64,000 bases of DNA from Salvelinus alpinus (taxonomy: Eukaryota; Chordata; Actinopteri; Salmoniformes; Salmonidae). The translations under genes and the position numbers were made by a program. Within the stretch, counting starts at the first letter, position 1. The number at the start of each line of letters is the position of its first letter. The notes beneath the pieces are model-generated. The model saw only the letters and a list, made by a program, of their open reading frames with translations. It was not told where the DNA came from and did no database searches. The stretch lies in contig NC_092120.1 in the NCBI RefSeq assembly GCF_045679555.1, forward strand, positions 10,965,305 through 11,029,304, written 5' to 3'. Of this stretch, positions 12,155 through 24,882 are shown piece after piece.

Positions 12155-12288
12155 ATAAATGAATGTGTCTCTGGATGACTGATGTTTGTTTCCAACATTA
12201 GGTATGTTTTCCTGAATAAGTTGAATCTGCTTTGTGTTTTGTTTCCTTGCCAACGCCTTTTGCGATACTGGTATCATCATGGATCTAT

Positions 12289-12860
12289 TGCCAAATCTTT
12301 TCACCCTCCTGAGGGGGAAGAGGCATTGTTGCGCCTTCTTCATGACTGTTTAGACCATGATAGTTCCTTAGCAATGTGGACACCGAGGAACTTGAACCTC
12401 TCGACCCTCTGTTTCCTGTAGTCCACAATCAGCTACTTTGTCTTGCTGACGTTGAGGGAGAGGTTGTTGTCCTGGCACCACACTGCTTAGTCACCTCCCT
12501 ATAGGCTGTCTCATCATCGTTGGTGATCAGGCCTACCACATTTGTGTCGTCAGCAAACTTAATGATGGTGTTGGAGTTGTGCATGGCTACAGGAGGGGAC
12601 TAAGCACGCACCCCCGAGGGGCCTCCATGTTGAAGGTCAGCGTGGTGGATGTGTTATTGCCTACCCTCACCACATGGGAGCGGCCCGCCAGGAAGTCCAG
12701 GATCCAGTTGCAGAGGGATGTGTTCAGTCCCATGGTCCTGAGCTTATTGATGAGCTTGGAATGCACTATGGTGTTGGAATGCTGAGATGTAGTCAATAAA
12801 CAGCATTCTCACATAGGTGTTCCTCTTGTCCAGGTGGCAGAGGGCACTGTGGAATGCAAT
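12289..12860 (-). pseudogene. LINE reverse-transcriptase fragment (right piece of the split element)
   Basis: On the minus strand, 12587-12796 encodes NWILDFLAGRSHVVRVGNN and later GCVLSPLL, a reverse-transcriptase segment of Rex1/CR1-like LINEs. The frame is broken on both sides. Confidence 0.8.
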
Positions 12861-15616
12861 AGAGATTAACGCTATGCTCCTTTAGTCCATTATTGGGCTA
12901 GTTAATTAGACAGAATTTAGATAGCTAGCCGTTTTGTTGTTTATCACCACATCCAGTACTTAAGTAACTAGAGAGCTTACAACGGCCATAAATAGATTCA
13001 ACTCACTTAGCTAGCTAACTAGTAATCATGACAAATATCAATCACCATTTAAACTTGTAGAAACTTGAATGCAGAACACCACCACAATGACGGCTCAGCT
13101 ATCATTAAATGTACTTTATCCTCGTCCTGGGGAGGCAAAGGTGTGTACCTTTTTTGTTTGTTTTTCCTTGCTCAATTTGTAAAGCATGGCACCACCAACG
13201 GCAGAATAGTGGGTTCGATTCCCAGGACCAACCTTACGTAAATGTATGCATGCGTACTGCAAGTTGCTTTGGCTAAATGCGTCTGCTTATGGCATATTTT
13301 TGCCTTAGCACTACACAACTGATTCAAATGATTAACTCATCAAGCTTTGAGGATTTTCTAAAATATGCAACTCTTTCAGTTGCCAGGACCAGGATTAAGA
13401 AATTGCGATTACGACATCAGCTAGCTAGTTTTTCACCTGGTCAGAGCATCAGCCTTGTACAATTTTGTCAAAATTAGAGGTATTGTGCAATCTAGCGGTT
13501 GCTTTTGCTCTGTTACGAAACACACACACACACACAAACGACTACCCAGTGCCTGATGCTGCTCACTCTCTCGTAACTGTAGAGTAGCCTAGATGGCTTA
13601 GGGCAAAAGGACAACGTTGTGCAAGTGTGTCAATAGGCCATTGCCTATTGAATGCAGGTGCTGTCATTTTCTCCCCCCCTCGAGTAGTTTCACGTGGTCA
13701 GAGGCAAAGCATAAAATGTGCATCTGAAAAGAAGCACCTACAATAAGTTGTTTGACAGCGGTTTTATTCCGAGCTAGGCCTAGGTGAGGCTAAATGCAGT
13801 CGACTTGCCCAGGAGGACTCCTCCCAGCCTCAGGCAACTTGCTGCTCTGCCGCACCGGTACAGGATGTTGCTCTGGTTCCTGTAATCCAATATGGCTCTG
13901 TTTATAAATGGATGCAGATTAAATACACTAGAATAGTTCCCACTCTGAAACAAATAGGTTGCCGTCGCTTTAGTAGCTCACAGGTATTGTTTAGCTTGCT
14001 AAAGTTATCGGTGTAGTGTATGTCAATTGTGCTTATCTTTCTCACCAGGAAGTAGTTCTGTCACAAAGGCCTATAATGTGATAGTAAATCGTTTTCTGTC
14101 GCAACAGGAGGGTTTTTCATATTATGTAAGCATTTCACTTCTGCGTTTGTTGTGCCTGCCTCCAACCTGGCGTTTTTGAAAAGGCACAATTCAGACTCAC
14201 TTTCGCAGTGCCTTTTTACTTCTGATTTATTCTCTTTATGTCTCTGTGAGAGGATTTCACTTGTGTCAACTTCACTTTTATCCACATGGAGGTAAACAAA
14301 CAGTTAGCAAGATGGGCTGTGAGTAGCCTAGTTTTTTCTTGCTATTAGCAGACAGTTTTATTTTAAAGTGGCTAACTGCAAGCCTTACCACTCAACCTTT
14401 TTACTGTTCTCTGCTACCTTTTCTATTAAAATGTCCCAGAAGTGAATATGATGAACGCATATGCACATCTGAATGAGTGTAACAGATGTTGTTATGGTGC
14501 ATTCCTGTGTAGATAACTCTTCGCTGTTAATGCTCCTACAGACACACACCATGGTTGAGTTTAACGAGCACTACCAAAAACCTGGAAGAGCAGCCATTTC
14601 ACATGTCATCAGAAAATATAATGTGTTCATACTGAAACCCCATATGGAGCTCAGCTACCCTCTTTTTTTTCACTTCAAACATCAATCTGTAGTGAATGCT
14701 GTTGCCTGCTGCTGAGGGAGCGATCATAGCTTTCTGAGTGAGTGGTATAAGTAACAACAACTTATCCACATAGCAGAGAGCTTAAGGATCAACCACATGA
14801 CACAGTGCCCTTTGACCTCTACTACAACTCGGTCGAACTCTTGATCTCCATGGTGATTTTACAACCCTGTGAGCGGTCTGAGCTAATGCATAGACTTACT
14901 AAAGCTACCACGCTGCCTGTACTGGAAATTGTAGAGGTGGAAATGATGTTGTCAACCTATAGGCCTAGCCTAAAAAATAATGTTGAGACAAAAAGGTACT
15001 TTGATCATATATAGCGTTCATTTGGGTCAGGCACTTTGTCTTTGACAATCTTTCAATGATTTCTGTTAAATCAAATCCCATGATCCATCGCCTGCTCCAT
15101 TAAATCGATTCAGAGGTTTTATGTAGCCTAGCCCCACAACACTGGGGGGTGGCTTCCCCTCTAGTCAAAGTTAACATCCTTTCTGCCTAATGCTTTTTTT
15201 ACTAGCTTTTCTTAGTCAGCAAAGTTATGGCAAGGACTAAAGCTTTCCCTCCAAGGTTCTCGGTAGAGAATAGTCGCTGAATAATTATTTGCCATTTTAA
15301 GAGTAGAGTTTTTTTTATTTTTTTTTCTCATTTAAGCTCTCACCTGCACAAGGTTATAATCTAGCCTATCTACAGGTGGCTTCACTGTAATCATTTACAC
15401 AGTGGAATGTCCCACACCTTCACTTGAAGGTTAAGGTCCCCTAACAAAGGTTAGACGGAAGGTTAGACTGAAGCAACCTGGTTGCTGTTGGATTGATAAG
15501 GGCCCTCCCTCTATTCTGTAAATGCAGTGCACTGGACATGCTTTGGTTAGACTGCCCTTTTGCTCTGGTTTAGAGAGCACATTCACAACAGTCCCAAGCC
15601 ATTGTGCATGTCATGA
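12861..15616. other. Gene-free stretch
   Basis: Apart from the SINE at 13169-13295 I see no coding, repeat or RNA signal. Scattered GCTAGC text and a short CA run near 13520. Confidence 0.5.
13169..13295 (+). mobile_element. tRNA-derived SINE with V-type middle
   Basis: Head with box B gtgggttcgattcccagga, then gcaagttgctttggctaaat and gcgtctgctta, the diverged form of the conserved gcgtctgctaaatgac block of teleost SINEs. Not a tRNA gene: the cloverleaf is incomplete. Confidence 0.6.
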
Positions 15617-16275
15617 ATTAGGCTTGGGCAGTATACCATATGCCAGGGTATTTGGAAAAAGCCAAGGGATGGTTTTTCAATACTGTTTTATATATTTTAA
15701 TATTTGTAGATACTTTTGAAGTAAATACCTGCAGTCAACTTGTGCAATACTATAGGAGATAAAGAACATTGCGTAATATAGTTATCCTGTCACATTTTTA
15801 TGAAGCTTACGGTAGTCCCTAGTCACGTGTCACATGGTGTTTGTTTACAAGCAACTACGACGAGAGATCGGAGCTTTGTGAGTCACTCACTGTTGTGCAG
15901 CATGCGCCAGGGGATCTAATTACACTATGGAATTCACAACTAAATGTTTGCCAGCTAGATATCTTATAACGTATGTTAACAGTCTAAAATGTGCAAAATG
16001 TCTGCAGTTGTGCATTTGGTGTGCAAATTTAGTAGCTAGTTAGTTAGCTATCTAGCTAAGTGGTTAGCTTATTCCAAAATCAAGCATTAGCTTGGTAGCA
16101 GCAGAGAATCCCATCCTGGATCAAGAGCCTTGCTGGAAAATATTTGTTTTGTGTGCAGCAAAATGAGTGAGTAGTATTTTTGAGTTACTTGTATAGTTTA
16201 GTTCAGAAACTGTACAACATGTTTACAATGCGCTCTTTAGCATTTTGTAGGTATTCTCTATTGGGATTTTACATA
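15617..16275. repeat. hAT-like relic (gggcagtatacc family)
   Basis: Starts taggcttgggcagtatacca, the left end of a common fish hAT-like repeat, and runs through GCTAGC-rich text. No right end was found; it is cut off by the Tc1-like fragment at 16276. Confidence 0.45.
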
Positions 16276-16601
16276 TACAGTGCATTCGGAAACTATTTAG
16301 ACCCCTTCCCCTTTTCCAATGTTTGTTACGTTACAGCCTTATTCTGACCTGGATGAAAAACATGGATGAATCCTGTTTCCATTGATCATCCTTGAGATGT
16401 TTATACAACTTGATTTGAGTCTACCTGTGGTAAATTCAATTGATTGGACATGATTTGGAAAGGCGCACACACACACACACCAGTCTATATAAGGTCCCAC
16501 AGTTGACAGTGCATGTCAGAGCAAATCCAAGGTCGAAGAAATTGTCAGTAGAGTTCTGAGACAGGATTGTGTCGAGGCACAGATCTGGGGAAGGGTACCA
16601 T
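16276..16601 (+). mobile_element. Tc1-like element, 5' fragment
   Basis: Left end cagtgcattcggaaactatt, then gttacgttacagccttattc, a short CA repeat, and the untranslated leader up to cagatctggggaagggtacc. The transposase body is missing. Confidence 0.75.
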
Positions 16602-16995
16602 ATCGACTGTAGTAGCGTAAATGTGAAGTGAAAATGCCATCATGCCACTATATCATCGGAGGCCATTAGGTCAAATGGCTTGTTTCGAAAGGTTACCAAA
16701 AGGAAAGGTTACCCCCCCTATATTTGCAGTGAGGGGTTTGAACTTAACTTAGCCCTGTCCTATTCAACAGGTCAATGTGCCTGCACTGCACACCTGTTTA
16801 GATATCACATAAACAGCCACTTCACACAACATATTTCCAACCCCCTTATCTCGTATTGTGATCATGTAATCCTCTGTAGACATGCTGTGCTCATGGTAAG
16901 CCAGGACTGTGTCCTCTGCTGTAAGGCTGTATTTCCTCTGCAGAGTTAAGCGAGGCTGAAGTTGTTTGTTGTAAACTGACGAGAACACAGTGCAG

Positions 16996-18766
16996 TAGTG
17001 TTGTCACGATACCAGAATTTTGACTTCGATACTCGATACCACAACAAATAAAGAAGGCGTATCAGCCAAAGTCAAGTAATGTCACTTGATCCAGACAGAT
17101 CTTTTGAGTTCAATATCATTTCATTACAATTTGAGTTTTGGTTAAAAAAATATATATATATAATTAAACTACATAATGGTAATCATTTATTTGAGTGGTA
17201 AATCTTAGGGATGTGCAACTTTCCCTTTCTTGACGATTCAGTACATATCCAGATACATGGGCTCCAATACGATACAGGAACAATATGTTTTGATTTTAAA
17301 TGACTCGGTGCGATTTGGTTTGATTAGAGGAACGAAACGATACGATTCGATGCACTGACATTTGTTGTATAAACACATTCGTTTTCCATTCTAATCTGCA
17401 GCTAATGGAGTTTATGAGCTGGGCGCCTCTAAGCTGAATCTGTCTGAGCTGACCTCTCTCACTGTGTGTGTAAATTATGTGTATATGTCGGCACCTGAGC
17501 TGAGCCATAAGGGAGACTGCATCTACCACCCCACCTATCAGATAATGGGGATAATGTTTGCTTTTTGTCCCTCAACTTTCGATCTGAAATCCCCATCACC
17601 AACTAATTTTGTCATTTTTGCAGATTCAAAGTGTTTGAGCTAGTAATGTATCAATATTCATCGTTGCAAATTAGCTATGACATAGCCAATGAAAATAGAG
17701 CACAATTTTGAATTTCAGCCCTGTCTCAATTGAATGGTTTAGACCTTTTTGGAAGTTGGAACTGGCTTCAAGGTCCAGAGTTGAATTTGAGGGCTTTAGT
17801 CTATTGATAGACTTGATAGAAATCTAGATGTACCCTAGGACTGTCCACAGTACAGGGGAATGCATATTCAATAGGAGTATGTGCATGCATTGAGTTATTG
17901 AGCTTGTTTTGCTGATTCCATGTGGCTACAGATGAAAAACAATCTGTTTCCCTTCCATTTGGGACTTATTTTATTATACTGATCAACATCATTTGCTGCT
18001 TTTTTTTCATTCTAAAAGTTTGCGCTCTCTCTTTAAGACCCTTGACTTCATTCACACACAGTCAGTTCAAGGCTAGAGCAAAGATGATATGTGAATTGGG
18101 GGAGACAATGAAAATGTTATGTTTTTGATGTCAATCAGCTTTGAAATCAGCAATATTTTGCGTTAACATTTGCATATTATCAGAAGCATGGTACTAGGGT
18201 AGTGAATTGATGTTTGCTTCAGCTAGCAAGGAAAGTTGGCCTATAATTTTAATTTGTATTTATTTAACTAGGCAAGTTAGTTAAGAACAAATTCTTATTT
18301 ACAATGAAGACCTACCCCAGCCAAACCCTAACCCGGACGACGCTGGGCCATTTGTGCGCTGCCTTATGGGACTCCCAATCACGTCCGGTTGTGATACAGC
18401 CTGGAATCGAACCAGGGTCTGTAGTGACGCCTCTAGCACTGAGATGCAGTGCCTTAGACCGCTGCGCTTCTCTGAAGCTACCGGTATCTTCTTGCAAGTG
18501 TTTTAGCATGTAATGCTAATGAGTGCAGTGGTTCCTCAGGCCAGGCTAGAGCTAGCAAAGAGTAAGTGGAGCAGGGACGGTGCTCTCTCGCTGTAAGGGG
18601 ACATTGGCTGACCTGATACAGACATACTTGATCCACTCTCAATCAGTAGACGACGTTAGGCACATTTGACACTGACAGAAGTACCGAAAGTAACAAATTC
18701 TAGTAACAAACTTTCATTTTCTAGTATTGAAAAATGACTGACAGTTTGGTATACCGTGCTACACTA
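16996..18766. mobile_element. hAT-type element carrying a SINE
   Basis: Left end tagtgttgtcacgatacc and right end ggtataccgtgctacacta are imperfect inverse complements. Flanks CAGTGCAG (16988-16995) and CAGTGCAA (18767-18774) form a near-perfect 8-bp duplication. The short relic tagggatgtgcaactttcc near 17210 belongs to another hAT family. No transposase is recognisable. Confidence 0.6.
18249..18473 (-). mobile_element. tRNA-derived SINE, minus strand
   Basis: Read on the minus strand it starts gcagcggtctaaggcactgc, has box B ggttcgattccaggc, and ends at the plus-strand side in the salmonid tail tatttaactaggcaagttag. Same family as 24536-24745. Confidence 0.85.
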
Positions 18767-19182
18767 CAGTGCAATGGTACCTGTCAGTACCAAGGACTCA
18801 ACATATTTTTTTCTGGCTGTCTGGCCCTTGGTGATTGGGGCTGGCTGCAGAGTGGGCATCAGCTCGGAGAAATTCTTTTGGAGGTGTCTGGTCACTGGTG
18901 ACATTCATTCTCAGTGAGGAGGCATAGGCCTGTAGCTGTACTGTACGTCGGCTTACATAAACACCTGCTAGTGGGGGTGGTGGTGAAGTCAAATGTCTCA
19001 CATATACAGTGAGGGTGGGCTTATCCTCTCATACAACCTGTGCTACATGGTCCAAGGTGTAGTGAATCATGAGCTTGGCAGTCACACTTTCACTTTAATA
19101 GCTGAAATGCTTGAGGCGGATCTTTTCTTCCTGTCTGGTTGAATTATGCTATCCTCTGTCTTTCATGCAATGCTTCCTTCAG

Positions 19183-19903
19183 TTAAAGGGGCAATCAGCA
19201 GTTTCTACATACGTTTTAGACTTATACACTGAGTGTACAAAACATTACAAACACCTTCCTAATATTGAGTTGCACCCCCCCACCTTTTTTGGTGGGGTTT
19301 CAGTTCTTGACACAAACCGATGCGCCTGGCACCTACTGCCATACCCTGTTCAAAGGCACTTAAATCTTTTGTCTTGCCTATTCACCCTCTGAATGGCACA
19401 CACAATTCATGTCTGAATTGTCTCAAGGCATAAAAATCCTTCTTTAACCCATCTCTTCCCCTTCATCTACACTGATTTGAAGTGACATCAATAAGGGATC
19501 ATAGGTTTCAACTGGATGCACCTGGTCAGTTTGTCATGAAAAGAGCAGATTTTCTTAATGTTTTGTACACTCAGTGTAAATTATATATGCCCATTGATTC
19601 TTGAAGAATTTAACTTATAAATGTGTCATGACCTAAGTTCAACTGTCGTACCCCATCAGAACCCAAACTATAAACATGTTTTACTCTCACTGTTTGTCAA
19701 CAAAGTAAATACAAATGCTATATAATAGCCTTCAAACATGGTTAAAACTATCATTTTGATATCATGGATGGTGAATCCTTGCATCCATAGCTCTGTCTAT
19801 GAATTTGAGTGGTTAGATTTCTCAAGGCCCATCCCTTAACTTTTTACTGAAACTGGTGGGGAGGTCACTTTGTTATTGTTTTAACTGCTGATTGCCGCTT
19901 TAA
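19183..19903. mobile_element. TTAA-type MITE with a nested Tc1-like MITE
   Basis: Left end ttaaaggggcaatcagcagt and right end aactgctgattgccgctttaa are inverse complements that include the TTAA. The inner element is annotated separately at 19225-19578. Confidence 0.65.
19225..19578 (+). mobile_element. Tc1-like MITE, complete
   Basis: Ends tacactgagtgtacaaaaca and tgttttgtacactcagtgta are inverse complements, at TA. No coding frame. A fragment of the same family lies at 620-730. Confidence 0.8.
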
Positions 19904-20089
19904 GGTCGTGAATTCGTGTTTTGGTGAGTGGTGTAAAAATATCTTGATGCTCATCTCTTCAGATGAATGTGTGCCGGGTAATTACTTCCTCTGTAGGAGG
20001 AGGCTGTGGCAAACTGTGCATACACCAAAAACGTGAGCGCCCCCCCCAACAGTGAGGTTGTTAAGCTACCACGCCACAAGAGTTTATAG

Positions 20090-20520
20090 ACCCAGAGGCG
20101 CAACATCGCGAGACTTCCAGAAACGGCTGCGAAATAGACTAAGTAGACAGGCTGGGGTTTGAGAAGTCAATGAGAGAAGTGAAATTCTTCCTTAGTAGTT
20201 AATTTTCTCAATCTAAAGGCACAACCTAGATTCAAGTCAATGTCTTAATAAGTAGTTGAACATGTTTTTACTCCAACCTCGTGAAATTGACATACTAGCA
20301 CGTTTTGATTTTTGTCAAAAACAACTTTATATTGAGTGCCTTTAATTTGACGGCCTGCATATGCGAAGTTTGGCGCCAGACGACCGTTAGACCTGCTGCC
20401 GTGTTTCTACGCATGAGCTTAGCTAGCCAACGTCGCAATGACATCGCCTACAAGCGTGATCGAGGATTTCTATTGGCGAAGCAGTTTCCGCCTGTCTTTG
20501 ACCTCTCATATGCAAAAGCA
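20090..20520. repeat. Dispersed salmonid repeat, unclassified
   Basis: From gaggcgcaacatcgcgagac to cctgtctttgacctctcata. I recognise this as a recurring salmonid sequence, but it shows no transposase, TIR or tRNA head that would classify it. Confidence 0.4.
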
Positions 20521-21488
20521 GCAGCATCCTTGTCAACAACAGAACCCTCTTAATTGGTTTTGCTTGTTTTGGAGATTTCTGTTTGGGTTAGAGCATACAA
20601 ACACCTCTCTTTCTTCCGCCACTTTCATTCTCTTGGTATCTGAGTCACTTCTGTCTTGCCAGGGTTCATGAGACATGGGCCGGTATAGAACTGCATTGCA
20701 CTTTGACTCAAACAGTGATCCTCAACAAGTATTCTAGTGTCTGACAGTTAGGCTAAGTAATGTTGTAGCCCAGCATTGAGGAGAAAGGTTGAATGTCCCC
20801 TGCTACCTCCCTCTGTCTGCTTCATGAAGACAAGAGTTTTGCAATGGTGACCCATCTGGGGAAACCTTGGGTTATTTTTAGATGTACTGTCTCCCAATTT
20901 GAGACTGAAAGAAGAATGTTTTGCATTGGGTGCCTCTTCTGTTCAACGTTACAGGAAGGTAAGGGCAAGGAACCATTCATTATGAGAGCCAGGCCTTTTT
21001 TAAAGCTGTTGTTTATTGCCAGTGTCTCCTATACCATTAGTTTATTATGACCATTACACCATGTAATTGGATGCCCTCCTGCCTAGGGAAAATGTTAGCA
21101 TTATTGGCCTTGATGTTGCCTCAGGAAGATGTTGGGTGGCAACTGTGTTCATTAGGCCTTCCCCACAAACTCATATAAACCTAACATAGAAAATGTTGTG
21201 GGGAAAAGAAGAACTAACATCATGAGTGTTGACTTTCCCTAAGTTGTCCTATTTTCATGTCTGCCTAATGTTGGTTGTATTTTCACAACCTCAATCTGCT
21301 TCTTGGCAAAATGTCTAGAAAAATAAACTTGAAAGAGCGAGAGGACAGAGCTCGTAATTAGGGATGCACGATATATCGGTGAACATATTGGAATTGGCCA
21401 ATATTAGCTGAAAATGCCAACATCGGTATCGGCCAATGTCTAGTTTAACGCCAGATGTGCAAAACCAATGTGAAAGCTGACGTGCATA

Positions 21489-23040
21489 CTAGAGGTCGAC
21501 CGATTATGATTTTTCTACGCCAATACCAATTATTGGAGGACCAAAAAAAGCCGATACCGATTAATCGGCCTATTTTATTTCTATATATATATATTTATTT
21601 GTAATGATGACAATTACAACAATACTGAATGAACAATGAACACTTTTATTTTAACGTAATATAATACATAAATAAAATCAATTTAGTCTCAAATAAATAA
21701 TGAAACATGTTCAATTTGGTATAAATAATGCAAAAACAAAGTGTTGGAGAAGAAAGTAAAAATGCAATATGTGCCATGTAAAAAAGCTAACGTTTAAGTT
21801 CCTTGCTCAGAACGTGAACATATGAAAGCTGGTGGATCCTTTTAACATGAGTCTTCAATATTCCCAGGTAAGAAGTTTTAGGTTGTAGTTATTATAGGAC
21901 TATTTCTCTCTATACCATTTGTATTTCATATACCTTTGACTATTGGATGTTCTAATAGGCACTAGTATTGCCAGCCTAAACTCGGGAGTTGATAGGCTTT
22001 AAGTCATAAACAGAGCCGTGCTTGAAGCATTGCGAAGAGCTGCTGGCAAACGCAGTAAAGTGCTGTTTGAATTAATGCTTACGAGCCTGCTGCTGCCTAC
22101 CACCACTCAGTCAGACTGCTCTATCAAATCATAGACTTAATTATAATATAATAACACACAGAAATACGAGCTTAGGTCATTAATATGGTCAAATCCGGAA
22201 ACTATCATTTCGAAAAAACGAAACGTTCCGTATTTTATCTAACGGGTGGCATCCATAAGTCTAGATATTGCTGTTACATTGCACAACCTTCAATGTTATG
22301 TCATAATTACGTAAAATTGTGGCAAATTAGGCGGCCCAAACTGTTGCGTATACCCTGACTCGGCGTGCAATGAACGCAAGAGAAGTGACACAATTTCACC
22401 TGGTTAATATTGCCTGCTAACCTGGATTTCTTTTAGCTAAATATGCAGGTTTAAAAATATATACTTCTGTGTATTGATTTTAAGAAAGACATTGATGTTT
22501 ATGGTTAGGTACACATTGGAGCAAGGACAGTCATTTTTCGCGAATACGCACCGCATCGATTATATGCAACGCAGGACACGCTAGATAAACTAGTAATATC
22601 ATCAACCATGTGTAGTTAACTAGTGATTATGATTGATTGATTGTTTTTCTATAAGATAAGTTTAATGCTAGCTAGCAACTTACCTTGGCTTCTACTGCAT
22701 TCGCGTAACAGGCAGGCTTCTCGTGGAGTGCAAGAGAGGCAGGTGGTTAGAGCGTTGGACTAGTTAACTGTAAGGTTGCAAGATTGAATCCCCGAGCTGA
22801 CAAGGTAAAAATCTGTCGTTCTGCCCCTGAACAAGGCAGTTAACCCATCGTTCCTAGGCCGTCATTGAAAATAAGAATGTGTTCCTAACTGACTTGCCTA
22901 GTTAAATAAAGATTAAATAAAGGTGTTAAAATAAAATAAAAATTGGCCAAATCGGTGACCAAAAATACCGATTTCCGATTGTTATAACTTGAAATCGGCC
23001 CTAATTAATCGTCCATTCCGATTGATCGGTCGACATCTAG
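21489..23040. mobile_element. Nested hAT-like element (gaggtcgaccgatta family)
   Basis: Left end ctagaggtcgaccgattat and right end gatcggtcgacatctag are inverse complements; inner sequences aaaaagccgataccgattaa and aaatcggccctaattaatcg extend the symmetry. It carries a SINE at 22738-22935. No coding frame. Confidence 0.65.
22738..22935 (+). mobile_element. HpaI-type tRNA-derived SINE
   Basis: Head ggcaggtggttagagcgttg, box B region gattgaatccccgagctg, then caaggcagttaaccc with the HpaI site GTTAAC, and tail acttgcctagttaaataaag. Confidence 0.88.
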
Positions 23041-24535
23041 ACATAATGACGCCACGTAAAATGTTGCGCTATATGTGCAACACAGCATTCCTAAACTAGC
23101 CCACAATGTCTGCTGTGTGGATCGAGCTGTCAACAAGTCAAACAGTCATTTGAAAGCGTAACAAAATTTCCACGAGACAACTCAAAGGCAAAATCTATTA
23201 AAGCTAAGATAATGGAATTCGTTGCCCTTGAAAATCAACTGTTCGCCGACTGGTCGAGCACTGGTTAACACTACCAAAAGCTCTATTTTTCAGATGTTGC
23301 CCTACCGGAGTTACAATGTAATAGCGTCAATGTATGTCAAGAAGCTAATAGCATACTATGGAACACCGTTTGGGTCTTTGTGTGTCAAAAACGATACAGT
23401 AGCACTGTCAAAGCTGTACAAAAAAGTCAGCAAACACCGGCCACGAACGATGTGTTTACAATACCGTGTTTGTAATAAAGCATTATTTGTTTGACCGCAA
23501 CTTATGGGGTAGGTAACTTTAGCTTGGTACCTAGCTAGTACCAATACAACGCAGCCTGAAAACAACGACCAGTAGAAACTGCAGTTATTTTCATTATTCT
23601 TAGCAATGATTTAGGAATCCGTGTGAGTAAGTATTGTTGTTCGCTTATTGATTTTAAACTTCTTCAGTTCATGAAAATAAATAGCTAGCCAGCTACTTAG
23701 CTTTGGGCAACAGGGTTAACGTTATAAGCAGCCAGCTAGCTTCATCTGGCTAGTGAGGCTCAACCGGACCGGGTTATGTGTTGTGAAGCTAGCCACAATA
23801 AGGATTAAGCACAATAGTGGAATTTGCAGTTTGCCTTAAAAATAAAAGTATGTCATTGACAGTGATGCAAATTAATACAAATAGTAGAATTATACTATTA
23901 TTTTGAAGGCTAACCACGAAGTCCGCTATTGTGGCTAATCCTTATTGTGGCTAGCTTCACATAGATGGGTCCGACCACCATTTAATCAAATAAGAACTGT
24001 TTTATAAATTAGGGTTATTTTAGATGACACCGAGCAATATAGTTAGCTAGCTAACTATAGCTACTGAAACAGATTGTCATTTTTGGGGAAGAACATTGTT
24101 TGCATCCATGAGCTAGCTAGCTTTTTTTTATGACCAGCACTGTAGGTGCGCTAGACAACTTTACCAGCATCATAGCATACGTATCGATGAATCGTTGTGA
24201 CATATGAAATACGAGTGATAGTGTAATCAATGTGTAATAACTATGTAAAAAAAATAATGAACACGTTCAATTATTATGTGACGTGCAGTCATATTCAGGT
24301 CCTGATTGGTCAACAAACTTCTTTGACACATAAAATAGTGTTAAATAGTATATTTTTTGACACGCAAAGACCCAAATGGCTTTCCATAGAAATCCTGGTT
24401 GAGAATGAAAAGACTGAACAAATGAACAACGAAACAGCACAGCAAGCAAGTGAAAGAAATAGGTTTTGATTATGTTTTACTGGAAATGGGGACATACGTA
24501 AATGCCAACAAAATAACTTTTTGGTGTGTGTATAA

Positions 24536-24745
24536 CCTTTATTTAACTTGGCAAGTCAGTCAAGAACAAATTCTAATTTACAATGACGGCCTACCCCGGC
24601 CAAACCCGGACAACGCTGGGCCAATTGTACGCCGCCCTATGGAACTTCCAATCACTGCCGGATGTGATACGGCCTGGATTCGAACCAGGGACTGTAGTAA
24701 CGCCTCTTGCACTGAGATGCAGTGCCTTAGACCGCTGCTTGTGTA
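24536..24745 (-). mobile_element. tRNA-derived SINE, minus strand
   Basis: Plus-strand text runs from the tail tttatttaacttggcaagtc to gtgccttagaccgctg. On the minus strand the box B is ctggttcgaatccagg. Same family as 18249-18473. Confidence 0.85.
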
Positions 24746-24882
24746 TGTTAACTTTTTAACTGTACTAGAATGCTTAAAAGGCCACAGTAATTTTAAATAT
24801 TGGTATCATTTTCTTTGGCAAGGAAAATATCTGATATCGGTATCAGCCAAAAATGTAATATCGGTGCATCACTACTCGTAAA

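Larger units (their letters stand above)
10751..12288. mobile_element. Composite insertion inside the LINE
   Basis: Flanked by TGCCAAA at 10744-10750 and 12289-12295. It holds a foldback with 49-bp perfect arms (10857-10905 and 10979-11027) and a Tc1-like element (11147-12154). Confidence 0.6.
21359..24874. mobile_element. hAT element relic, host of one hAT and two SINEs
   Basis: Left end tagggatgcacgatatatcg and right end atatcggtgcatcacta are imperfect inverse complements. Flanks CTCGTAAT (21351-21358) and CTCGTAAA (24875-24882) are an 8-bp duplication with one change. Inserts at 21489-23040 and 24536-24745 take up about half its length. No intact transposase. Confidence 0.7.

Noticed and set aside
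13169-13295. tRNA gene (box B gtgggttcgattccc)
   Set aside because: No complete cloverleaf or acceptor stem; the flanking SINE body shows it is a retroposon head. The same holds for the boxes at 9806, 18249, 22738, 24536 and 63750.
24450-24881. 143-codon plus-strand frame
   Set aside because: Crosses the end of a hAT element and a whole SINE; composition is that of repeats.
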